The notes: a model not told the origin generated them from the letters alone. A stretch of 5,729 bases of DNA from GCA-001735895 sp964651385 (GCA_964651385.1 CAZYYM010000158.1:1-5729), one strand, 5' to 3'. Shown: positions 1-5,622, counted from the stretch's first letter. Translations and numbers: made by a program.

Positions 1-233
1 TCGAAAAAATGCTTAAAAATCAGGGAATCAGGGTCATTTCCGACTTGAGAAACGAGAAGATCGGCTTTAAAATTCGCGAGCACACATTGATGCGTATTCC
101 ATACCTGCTGGTGGTCGGTGACCGCGAGATGGGAGAGAACACGGTCGCCGTGCGTAGCCTGGGTGGAAATGACCTGGGTGCGATGCAAGTTGACGAATAT
201 GTCAGGCTTGTCAACGAACAATCCGGTTTTTGA
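1..233 (+). CDS. thrS: Threonyl-tRNA synthetase, C-terminal fragment (5' end outside window)
   Basis: This is the last 77 codons of threonyl-tRNA synthetase, the cytosolic class II enzyme that attaches threonine to tRNA-Thr. The reading frame is open from the first complete codon at base 3 and ends at TGA 231-233. The visible part is the C-terminal anticodon-binding domain. It contains the family signature SDLRNEKIGFKIREHTL followed by a hydrophobic strand (IPYLLVVGDREM) and VAVRSLGGNDLG, which align closely with the end of E. coli ThrS as I remember it. The catalytic core, zinc site and editing domain lie upstream and are not seen. The tail stops soon after the last helix and is shorter than the E. 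coli tail by several residues. Position immediately before infC is the standard gammaproteobacterial arrangement. The ATG at base 9 is internal, not a start. Confidence 0.97.
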   Translation, partial: EKMLKNQGIRVISDLRNEKIGFKIREHTLMRIPYLLVVGDREMGENTVAVRSLGGNDLGAMQVDEYVRLVNEQSGF

Positions 234-248
234 GCCGGATTAATTTTT
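220..248 (+). terminator. Stem-loop with short T-run at the thrS-infC junction (weak terminator or attenuator)
   Basis: AATCCGG (220-226) is perfectly complementary to CCGGATT (235-241), with an 8-base loop that contains the thrS stop codon. The stem is followed by AA and then five T residues (244-248). This has the form of an intrinsic terminator, but the stem is short (7 bp) and the T-run is displaced by two A residues, so termination would probably be partial. It could lower read-through from thrS into infC while the downstream promoter supplies infC transcripts. A 3'-end stabilising hairpin is an equally possible role. Confidence 0.4.
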
Positions 249-259
249 GCGGATATACT
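230..259 (+). promoter_or_regulatory. Candidate sigma70 promoter for infC-rpmI-rplT
   Basis: TTGAGC (230-235, 4/6 match to TTGACA) and TATACT (254-259, 5/6 match to TATAAT) are separated by 18 bases. The predicted start near base 266 would give an untranslated leader of about 25 bases that includes the infC Shine-Dalgarno. The -35 element overlaps the thrS stop codon and the loop of the stem-loop at 220-241. E. coli is known to have infC promoters inside or near the thrS 3' end, so the position is sensible. The assignment rests on consensus matching only. Confidence 0.45.
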
Positions 260-277
260 TAAACTAGAGTAAAAATC

Positions 278-293
278 GGGAGATTCTCTAATC
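278..293 (+). promoter_or_regulatory. infC ribosome binding site and ATC start codon
   Basis: GGGAG (278-282) is a good Shine-Dalgarno sequence and lies 8 bases before ATC at 291-293. No ATG, GTG or TTG lies in frame between the upstream stop (TAA 270-272) and GTG 330. The GTG has no purine-rich site before it. This site therefore decides the start: ATC, read as formyl-methionine. E. coli infC begins with AUU, a codon class that IF3 itself discriminates against, so the same autoregulation is likely here. Confidence 0.8.
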
Positions 294-809
294 GCAGACA
301 ATAAACAAAGCCGTTTAAACGATGATATAGTGGCGCCTGAAGTTAGGCTGGTAGCCGAAAATGGCGAACAAAAGGGAATTGTGACGCTGGAAGAGGCGAA
401 AAAATTCGCCGAACAAGCCAAGCTCGATCTCGTTGAACTGGTACCCGATGCTAAGCCACCCGTTTGCCGATTAATGGATTACGGCAAATTTCGTTTTCAG
501 CAAAAGAAGAAACTGCACGACCAGCGCAAGAAACAGCGCCAGGTACAAATTAAGGAAATTAAATTCAGGCCCGGTACGGAAGAGGGTGACTACCAGGTAA
601 AACTGAAAAAGCTGGTAAAATTTATCGAAGTCGGAGACCGGTGCAAGGTCACCGTACGATTCCGGGGGCGCGAGATGGCGCACATGGAACTCGGAACCGA
701 ATTATTGAAGCGTGTTGAAGAAGACATGCAGGATTTCGCGACTGTGGATCAGTATCCACAGTCCGAAGGACGCCAGATGACGATGTTACTGGTGCCCAAA
801 AAACGTTAG
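291..809 (+). CDS. infC: Translation initiation factor IF-3, with ATC start
   Basis: IF3 binds the 30S subunit, keeps it apart from 50S and checks the start codon and initiator tRNA. The product from ATC 291 is 172 aa, near the 180 of E. coli. The N-terminal domain runs to about residue 67 and contains PPVCRLMDYGKF (56-67). A lysine- and glutamine-rich linker helix (about 68-90) follows. The C-terminal domain begins with IKEIKFRPGTEEGDYQVK (87-104) and includes RFRGREMAH (123-131), ending in GRQMTMLLVPKKR. Starting at GTG 330 (residue 14) would lose the segment ADNKQSRLNDDIV, which resembles the N-terminal stretch of other IF3 proteins, and would lack a ribosome site. Expression is probably held down by IF3 acting on its own ATC codon. 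The 3' end of the gene also carries strong RNA structure (735-774) that may serve the rpmI operator. Confidence 0.95.
   Translation: MADNKQSRLNDDIVAPEVRLVAENGEQKGIVTLEEAKKFAEQAKLDLVELVPDAKPPVCRLMDYGKFRFQQKKKLHDQRKKQRQVQIKEIKFRPGTEEGDYQVKLKKLVKFIEVGDRCKVTVRFRGREMAHMELGTELLKRVEEDMQDFATVDQYPQSEGRQMTMLLVPKKR
735..767 (+). promoter_or_regulatory. Long bulged hairpin inside the infC 3' coding region
   Basis: GACTGTGGAT (740-749) is perfectly complementary to ATCCACAGTC (754-763), with a CAGT tetraloop at 750-753. Below it, TTCG (735-738) pairs with CGAA (764-767), leaving C739 as a single bulge. The result is about 14 base pairs in an irregular stem. It sits in codons for the variable surface segment between the last conserved IF3 strands. 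In E. coli, L20 represses rpmI by binding a long-range pseudoknot and an irregular stem in the infC-rpmI mRNA. This hairpin is a candidate for the second type of site, by inference only. Confidence 0.5.
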
Positions 810-897
810 CCCAAACTAATCCGGAATGTGCTGGCTACTCACCTAAAGACGCGTCTCCGGCGTCCAGGGTTTTTGAAATTGAAGTTTTTAACTGGAG
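768..897 (+). promoter_or_regulatory. Candidate L20 translational operator of rpmI-rplT (pseudoknot-forming leader)
   Basis: Three complementarities converge before rpmI. GACGC (848-852) pairs with GCGTC (860-864), exposing the 7-base loop GTCTCCG (853-859). CTCCG in that loop (855-859) can pair with TGGAG (893-897), which includes the rpmI Shine-Dalgarno GGAG (894-897), giving an H-type pseudoknot. Alternatively, GGACGCC at the end of infC (768-774) is a perfect 7-base complement of GGCGTCC (859-865), a long-range helix that would compete with the local hairpin. Sequestering the rpmI start is how L20 represses rpmI, and rplT through coupling, in E. coli. The pairings are read from the sequence; L20 binding is inferred. 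A short T-run (870-874) follows the hairpin at a distance, so weak termination is another possibility. Confidence 0.5.
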
Positions 898-903
898 CAT
901 ACA

Positions 904-1101
904 ATGCCAAAAATGAAGTCTAACAGTGGCGCTGCTAAACGTTTCAAACGAAACGCGGCAGGCGGCTACAAACGTGGGCAGTCACATCTGCGCCACATCC
1001 TTACCAAGAAGAGCAGCAAGCGCAAGCGTCAACTTGGCGAAATACTTGAAATTCATGCAAACGATGTCCGTATGGTACGTCGTATGCTGCCTTACAGTTA
1101 A
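904..1101 (+). CDS. rpmI: 50S ribosomal protein L35
   Basis: L35 is a small, very basic protein of the large ribosomal subunit. The product is 65 aa, the same as E. coli L35, and shows the family features MPKMK at the start, GAAKRFKR (9-16), LRHILTKKSSKRKRQL in the middle and the terminal MLPYS. The start ATG is preceded by GGAG (894-897) with 6-base spacing. It lies 94 bases after infC, a gap that holds the putative L20 operator, and 11 bases before rplT, so L35 and L20 are probably translationally coupled. If the pseudoknot forms, this start codon is the control point for both proteins. Confidence 0.98.
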   Translation: MPKMKSNSGAAKRFKRNAAGGYKRGQSHLRHILTKKSSKRKRQLGEILEIHANDVRMVRRMLPYS

Positions 1102-1112
1102 GGAGTAAAACC

Positions 1113-1484
1113 ATGCCAAGAGTAAAAAGGGGCGTCACCGCTCACGCCCGCCACAAGAAAGTTCTTGATAAAGCCAAAGGATATCGCGGCGCTCGCAGTC
1201 GCGTTTTACGTGTTGCCAAGCAGGCCGTTACCAAGGCCGGTCAATATGCCTATCGAGACCGTCGTCAACGTAAACGTCAGTTTCGTGCTTTGTGGATTGC
1301 CCGCATCAACGCCGGGGCCAGAGAAAATGGACTGTCATACAGCGTTTTCATGAATGGACTGAAGAAAGCAGAAATCGAAATCGATCGTAAAGTGCTTTCT
1401 GATATCGCTATTTTCGACAAGCCGGCATTTACCACCCTGGTCGAGAAGGCCAAAGCCGGCCTGGAAGCAGCAGCTGCTGCTTAA
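1113..1484 (+). CDS. rplT: 50S ribosomal protein L20
   Basis: L20 binds 23S rRNA early in 50S assembly, and in E. coli also represses its own operon by binding the rpmI leader. The product is 123 aa, compared with 118 in E. coli. The long basic N-terminal helix (PRVKRGVTAHARHKK, then AKGYRGARSRVLRVAKQAV) and the signature GQYAYRDRRQRKRQFR at about 43-58 are clear. The globular C-terminal part (ARINAGARENGLSYSVFMNG, then IDRKVLSDIAIFDK) is the part that binds mRNA in E. coli. The tail ends in a run of five alanines, slightly longer than usual. A strong Shine-Dalgarno, AAGGAG (1100-1105), overlaps the rpmI stop codon and lies 7 bases before the ATG. Confidence 0.98.
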   Translation: MPRVKRGVTAHARHKKVLDKAKGYRGARSRVLRVAKQAVTKAGQYAYRDRRQRKRQFRALWIARINAGARENGLSYSVFMNGLKKAEIEIDRKVLSDIAIFDKPAFTTLVEKAKAGLEAAAAA

Positions 1485-1500
1485 ACGCATATCCGTAGTC

Positions 1501-1530
1501 ACGGCAGAGGTGGAATTTCACCTCTGTCGT
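1501..1530 (+). promoter_or_regulatory. Strong hairpin without U-tract between rplT and pheS
   Basis: ACGGCAGAGGTG (1501-1512) pairs with CACCTCTGTCGT (1519-1530) over 12 positions, with one G-T wobble (1504/1527) and a further possible G-T pair closing an AATT loop. The sequence after the stem is TAAACCC, so it is not a standard intrinsic terminator. It occupies most of the 64-base rplT-pheS gap. In E. coli this gap carries the pheM leader peptide and the pheST attenuator; no phenylalanine-rich leader is present here. The hairpin may instead mark RNA processing, stabilise upstream rplT mRNA or modulate read-through. Confidence 0.6.
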
Positions 1531-1548
1531 TAAACCCTGGATAATAAA

Positions 1549-2571
1549 GTGTCACAAGAATTAGCGCACCTTCTCCGGCAAGCCTCCCAGTCCATCGCAG
1601 AATCGTCTGATCTGGCATCGCTCGATGCAGTGCGTGTTACCTATCTGGGCAAGAAAGGCGAGATCACAGCAAAACTCAAAAACCTCGGCAAACTCTCTGC
1701 CGAAGAGCGGCCTGCTGCCGGTCAGGCTATTAATGCGATCAAGGTTCAGATTCTTGCATTACTGGAGGATCGCAAAGTTTCTATCAATGATCAGCTAATC
1801 GCCGATAAATTACATCTAGATACCGTTGACATCACCTTGCCAGGACGCCGTGTGAAGGCAGGCGGATTGCACCCGGTTACATTGACCATGAATCGAATCC
1901 AGAAAATGTTCGGTAAATTGGGTTTTGATATCGCCGAAGGCCCCGAAGTTGAAGACGATTTCCATAATTTCGAAGCCTTGAACATTCCCGCGCATCATCC
2001 GGCTCGTGCTATGCATGATACGTTTTACTTCGATGCCCATCATTTGCTACGGACGCACACGTCACCAGTGCAAATTCGCGTACTGGAAAATCAAAAGCCA
2101 CCAGTTCGCATCATTGCACCCGGGCGTGTATACCGCTGCGATTCCGATTTGACCCACACACCGATGTTCCATCAGGTTGAAGGCTTACTGGTTGACGAAA
2201 ATGTTTCGTTTTCTGATTTGAAAGGCACATTGGAAGACTTCCTCAAGCAATTCTTTGAGCAGGATGATTTGAAAACCCGCTTTAGGCCTTCTTACTTTCC
2301 ATTCACAGAGCCTTCGATGGAAGTGGATATAAGCTGCGTCATGTGTGTCGGCCAGGGCTGCCGTGTATGCAGCCATACCGGTTGGCTGGAAGTCCTCGGT
2401 TGCGGCATGGTCCACCCGGAAGTATTCCGCCATGCAAACCTGGATACAGAGGCTTACACGGCCTATGCATTCGGTATGGGAGTCGAACGTCTGGCGATGC
2501 TTCGATACGGTGTCAATGATTTAAGGCTATTCTTCGAGAACGATTTGCATTTCTTGAAACAGTTTGCATAG
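1549..2571 (+). CDS. pheS: Phenylalanyl-tRNA synthetase alpha subunit, GTG start, Cys4 insertion
   Basis: PheS is the catalytic subunit of the cytosolic alpha2-beta2 PheRS, which charges tRNA-Phe. The product is 340 aa (E. coli 327). Residues 1 to about 90 form the N-terminal coiled coil that contacts tRNA. The class II core follows: motif 1 around 108-145 (GLHPVTLTMNRIQ), motif 2 with RVYR (193-196) and FHQVEG (207-212), and motif 3 with FGMGVER (308-314). Ala307 just before motif 3 corresponds to the alanine that shapes the Phe pocket. Cys263, 266, 271 and 274 form a CxxCx4CxxC knuckle that is absent from E. coli but, from memory, present in many other bacterial PheS. This accounts for most of the extra length. 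The GTG start aligns with the E. coli N-terminus. Its ribosome site (CTGGA, around 1537-1541) is weak, so initiation may be modest or influenced by the upstream hairpin. Confidence 0.98.
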   Translation: MSQELAHLLRQASQSIAESSDLASLDAVRVTYLGKKGEITAKLKNLGKLSAEERPAAGQAINAIKVQILALLEDRKVSINDQLIADKLHLDTVDITLPGRRVKAGGLHPVTLTMNRIQKMFGKLGFDIAEGPEVEDDFHNFEALNIPAHHPARAMHDTFYFDAHHLLRTHTSPVQIRVLENQKPPVRIIAPGRVYRCDSDLTHTPMFHQVEGLLVDENVSFSDLKGTLEDFLKQFFEQDDLKTRFRPSYFPFTEPSMEVDISCVMCVGQGCRVCSHTGWLEVLGCGMVHPEVFRHANLDTEAYTAYAFGMGVERLAMLRYGVNDLRLFFENDLHFLKQFA

Positions 2572-2586
2572 GCAGGAGATCGCAAA

Positions 2587-4959
2587 ATGCAGATAAGCGA
2601 AAACTGGTTACGTGAATGGGTTAACCCCGATATCGATACGACTACTTTGATAGACCGGCTAACCATGGCCGGTCTGGAAGTCGAGAGTGTTCAACCCGCC
2701 GGGCCGAAGTTGTCATCAGTCGTTGTCGGCGAAGTGGTGTCGTTAGAACAGCATCCAGACGCCGATAAACTGAGCCTGTGTCAGGTTAGCGATGGTAGTG
2801 TCAAGGTTCCGGTAATTTGTGGTGCCAGCAACGTTCGACAAGGCATGAAAGTCGCATTTGCCAAAGTAGGCGCACAGCTATCTGATATAAAAATAAAAAA
2901 AGCCAAACTGCGTGGTATTGAATCCCAGGGAATGCTTTGCTCTGCTGCCGAGTTGAAGCTGGCAGAAACTTCTGATGGTATATTTGAGTTACCTGAGAAT
3001 GCGCCGGTTGGTGTTGATATTATTGAATACCTGGAGCTTAAAGATCAAATTATTGAAATCGATTTAACCCCGAATCGGGGCGATTGCCTGAGTATTGCAG
3101 GTGTGGCACGCGAATTGTCGGCAATCACCGAAGTTGCATTGACGCCACTACCCAATTCAACAGCAGATTGGTCTATTAACGATACCTTTCCAGTTGAGCT
3201 GAAGGCGCCCAAAGCATGTCCTTGCTATGTAGGGCGTATCATTCGAAATATAGATCCAACGGCAAAAACACCGATCTGGATGCAGGAAAAATTGCGCCGT
3301 TGCGGTCTCAGACCAATTAGCCCCGTTGTTGATATCACCAATTACGTGATGATGGAACTGGGCCAGCCGATGCATGGATTCGACTTTGATAAGCTCGAAG
3401 GCGGAATTCGCGTTCGACCAGCAGCCGTGGGTGAAAAAATTAGTTTACTCGATGGCAGTGAAGTCGAATGTCGGGCCGATACGCTAGTCATAGCCGATCA
3501 CAAAAAAGCTTTGGCCCTGGCAGGTATCATGGGCGGGTTTGATTCATCGGTGCAATCGGATACAACCAATATTTTCTTTGAAGCCGCGTTCTTTAGCAAT
3601 ATTGATATTGCCGGTAAAGCCCGTAGCTACGGCATGCATACCGACTCATCGCACCGTTTTGAGCGTGGTGTCGATTCGAAATTACAGATACGGGCTATGC
3701 ATCGAGCGACAGAATTATTGACAGAAATTGCAGGTGGAGAAGCCGGTCCAGTTATTGATGTTCTGGATACGGAATGTCTCCCACAACAACCACAGATAGT
3801 GCTGCGCTATGCCCGTGTGAAACGATTACTCGGCATTGATGTTGCCTCTGAAGCGGTTAGTAATATGCTGTCAGGCTTACAAATGACTGTTGAAGTCAAT
3901 GAAAATGGCTGGTTGGTAACACCACCGAGTTTTCGGTTCGATATTAATATAGAAGCAGATCTAATCGAGGAAGTCGGTCGAATGGTCGGCTACAACAATA
4001 TACCGGGCACTCGCGAAGCCGCCCATGTACGTATGGATAGTTTTTCCGAGACACAGCTTGGTCTGAATCAAATACGAGATGTGCTGGTTGAGCAGGGTTT
4101 TTATGAAGCCGTCACCTATTCGTTTGTTTCGCCGGAATTTCAGGCTATTCTTGATCCCGGTCAGGCCGTATTGCCTTTATCGAATCCAATCTCGTCTGAT
4201 ATGTCGGTAATGCGTACTCGCTTACTACCGGGACTGGTTCAGGCTCTTCAGTACAATTTGAAGCGGCAGCAGAGCCGAGTCCGTCTGTTTGAAAGCGGGT
4301 TATGCTTCATTCCACAAGAAGCGGAATTAAATCAAAGCCCACATATTGCTGCAGTAATCACCGGGAATCAATTTGATGAAGACTGGCATGGGGAAGCGAA
4401 AAAGGTGGATTTCTTTGATATCAAAGGCGTTCTGGAATCTATTTTGCGATTGTCAGGCGAGAAAAATTATCGATTTCGACAGACTGAGAATTCGATTTTA
4501 CACCCTGGACAGGGCGCTGATATCATTTGTAAAAACAGTGTAATTGGGTTTGCAGGGTCGTTACATCCGTCTGTTTTGGCGAGTTTGCATCTAAATCAGC
4601 CGGTATTTGCATTCGAAATCGACCTTAATTCTATACTCAGTTCGGTTTTACCAGCCTTCAGGGAAATATCGAAATATCCTTCAATCAGGCGTGATATTTC
4701 GCTTTCTGTTGGCGTTGAAACCAGTGTTCAGGCACTTATTGACTGTATTTTTTTACTAAAAAGCGAGATTTTACGCGAAGTATTCGTATTTGACGTCTAT
4801 ACTGGTAAAGAAGTGAGAAATAATCGAAAAAGTGTCGCTTTTGGCTTGATTTTACAGGATTTTTCCCGCACTCTAGTTGACGAGGACGTTGAAAAACTGG
4901 TAGATAAAGTTCTTGCTCAATTAAAAAATCACTATAACGCTGTGTTGAGGGATATCTGA
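2587..4959 (+). CDS. pheT: Phenylalanyl-tRNA synthetase beta subunit
   Basis: PheT is the large subunit of PheRS. It provides editing of Tyr-tRNA-Phe and most tRNA contacts. The product is 790 aa (E. coli 795). In order, it has an N-terminal B1 segment (1-39); an EMAP/Trbp-like tRNA-binding domain (about 40-150) with HPDADKL (56-62), CGASN (78-82) and GMLCS (115-119); the conserved DLTPNRGDCLS (159-169) leading into the B3/B4 editing domain (about 210-395); a B5 domain (about 404-475) with Asp452, Asp458, Glu461 and Glu462 spaced like the magnesium ligands of the family; the inactive catalytic-like B6/B7 region; and a C-terminal FDX-ACB anticodon-binding fold from about 696 (KYPSIRRDISLSV). 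The ATG has AGGAG (2574-2578) 8 bases upstream. It lies 15 bases after pheS and overlaps ihfA by one base. Confidence 0.98.
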   Translation: MQISENWLREWVNPDIDTTTLIDRLTMAGLEVESVQPAGPKLSSVVVGEVVSLEQHPDADKLSLCQVSDGSVKVPVICGASNVRQGMKVAFAKVGAQLSDIKIKKAKLRGIESQGMLCSAAELKLAETSDGIFELPENAPVGVDIIEYLELKDQIIEIDLTPNRGDCLSIAGVARELSAITEVALTPLPNSTADWSINDTFPVELKAPKACPCYVGRIIRNIDPTAKTPIWMQEKLRRCGLRPISPVVDITNYVMMELGQPMHGFDFDKLEGGIRVRPAAVGEKISLLDGSEVECRADTLVIADHKKALALAGIMGGFDSSVQSDTTNIFFEAAFFSNIDIAGKARSYGMHTDSSHRFERGVDSKLQIRAMHRATELLTEIAGGEAGPVIDVLDTECLPQQPQIVLRYARVKRLLGIDVASEAVSNMLSGLQMTVEVNENGWLVTPPSFRFDINIEADLIEEVGRMVGYNNIPGTREAAHVRMDSFSETQLGLNQIRDVLVEQGFYEAVTYSFVSPEFQAILDPGQAVLPLSNPISSDMSVMRTRLLPGLVQALQYNLKRQQSRVRLFESGLCFIPQEAELNQSPHIAAVITGNQFDEDWHGEAKKVDFFDIKGVLESILRLSGEKNYRFRQTENSILHPGQGADIICKNSVIGFAGSLHPSVLASLHLNQPVFAFEIDLNSILSSVLPAFREISKYPSIRRDISLSVGVETSVQALIDCIFLLKSEILREVFVFDVYTGKEVRNNRKSVAFGLILQDFSRTLVDEDVEKLVDKVLAQLKNHYNAVLRDI

Positions 4960-5261
4960 TGTCATTGACCAAGGCTGATATGGCCGAAATGCTGTTTGAA
5001 GAGCTTGGTCTCAACAAAAGAGAAGCAAAAGAGATAGTTGAGCAGTTTTTCGAAGAAGTGAAAGTAGCATTAGAAACAGGGCACCAGGTGAAGTTGTCTG
5101 GGTTTGGCAATTTTCTAACGCGGTCTAAAGCTGAAAGGCCCGGTAGGAACCCCAAAACTGGCGAAGAGATTCCCATTTCAGCGCGAAAAGTCGTGACCTT
5201 TCGGCCCGGACAAAAATTAAAAATAAGAGTAGAAGCATATGCTGGAAGCGAGCAACAATAA
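4959..5261 (+). CDS. ihfA: Integration host factor alpha subunit
   Basis: IHF alpha pairs with IHF beta to bind specific DNA sites in the minor groove and bend DNA sharply. It acts in recombination, replication and transcription, including sigma54 promoters. The product is 100 aa (E. coli 99) and spans the whole HU/IHF fold: N-terminal helices (LTKADMAEMLFEELGLNKREAKE), the VKLSGFGNF core (44-52), and the DNA-wrapping arm RPGRNPKTGEEIPI (60-73) with the intercalating Pro65. The features RPGRNPKTGE and the sequence as a whole match IHF alpha rather than HU. The ATG shares its A with the pheT TGA (TGATG), and GAGG (4947-4950) lies 8 bases upstream, so translation is coupled to pheT. E. coli ihfA also has promoters inside pheT; I saw no convincing one here. 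Confidence 0.98.
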   Translation: MSLTKADMAEMLFEELGLNKREAKEIVEQFFEEVKVALETGHQVKLSGFGNFLTRSKAERPGRNPKTGEEIPISARKVVTFRPGQKLKIRVEAYAGSEQQ

Positions 5262-5595
5262 CGAATTGCCGGTCATACCCGGTAAACGTTACTTCACAAT
5301 TGGTGAAGTTGCTGAGCTTTGTGACGTTAAACCACATGTATTACGTTACTGGGAACAGGAATTCCCACAACTAAAGCCCGTAAAACGTCGCGGCAATCGT
5401 CGTTACTACCAACGCCATGATGTATTGCTTATCCGCCAAATTCGTAGCTTGTTATATGATGAAGGTTTCACTATAGGAGGTGCAAGACAGCGGCTGGAAG
5501 GCGAAAGTGCCAAAGATGATATCAATCAGAGTCAACAAATTATTCGGCAAACATTGATAGAATTGGAAGAATTACTTACCCTGCTTAAACGCTAG
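5239..5595 (+). CDS. Small MerR-type DNA-binding protein downstream of ihfA, function unknown
   Basis: This is a 118-aa protein with a MerR-type winged helix-turn-helix at about residues 18-87. The parts are YFTIGEVAELCDVKPHVLRYWEQEFP (first HTH), then the wing KRRGNRRYYQRHDVLLI, then the second helical pair ending FTIGGARQRL. The remaining 30 residues are polar and then leucine-rich (IIRQTLIELEELLTLLKR), consistent with a short dimerisation coiled coil. There is no effector domain and no cysteine cluster for metal binding; the only cysteine is Cys28. From memory, a near-identical gene follows ihfA in Pseudomonas and is annotated only as a MerR-family regulator. The ATG lies inside ihfA, with a 23-base overlap in another frame and a weak AAGAG (5225-5229) 9 bases upstream, so coupling to ihfA translation is likely. 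Regulated targets cannot be deduced. Confidence 0.93.
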   Translation: MLEASNNNELPVIPGKRYFTIGEVAELCDVKPHVLRYWEQEFPQLKPVKRRGNRRYYQRHDVLLIRQIRSLLYDEGFTIGGARQRLEGESAKDDINQSQQIIRQTLIELEELLTLLKR

Positions 5596-5601
5596 TTTAA
5601 G
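5584..5601 (+). repeat. Perfect inverted repeat across the stop codon of the MerR-like gene
   Basis: CTTAAAC (5584-5590) and GTTTAAG (5595-5601) form a perfect 7-bp inverted repeat around the 4-base centre GCTA. The stop TAG (5593-5595) lies in it. The stem is AT-rich and no T-run follows, so it is a poor terminator. As DNA it could be an operator-like dyad upstream of tRNA-Pro; as RNA it could be a weak 3' hairpin. Either role is speculative. The remaining gap to the tRNA (5602-5622) is AT-rich and shows no clear promoter. Confidence 0.35.
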
Positions 5602-5622
5602 GTCTAAACAAATTCAAATATT

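Noticed and set aside
330..332. GTG as the infC start
   Set aside because: It has no Shine-Dalgarno and would lose the N-terminal segment; ATC 291 has a good site and fits the known unusual infC start.
20..421. 133-codon open frame on the - strand across thrS and infC
   Set aside because: It is antisense to two well-supported genes, its composition is serine-rich and shadow-like, and no ribosome site or recognisable domain was found.
848..874. Intrinsic terminator between infC and rpmI
   Set aside because: The stem is only 5 bp and the five T residues start 5 bases after it. A leader pseudoknot explains the structure better, though weak termination is not excluded.
1510..1533. Seven-codon GTG open frame in the rplT-pheS gap as a leader peptide
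   Set aside because: It contains only one Phe codon, has no convincing ribosome site separate from the hairpin, and the hairpin is not followed by a U-tract.
4877..4938. Possible ihfA promoters inside pheT (TTGACG at 4877-4882 with TAGATA at 4901-4906; TATAAC at 4933-4938)
   Set aside because: TTGACG pairs only with a 3/6 -10 box at 18 bases, and TATAAC has no acceptable -35 box. The region is AT-rich, so such matches arise by chance.
4736..5176. 146-codon open frame on the - strand across pheT and ihfA
   Set aside because: It lies opposite clear coding sequence for the FDX-ACB domain and IHF alpha, and its translation resembles no family I recognise.
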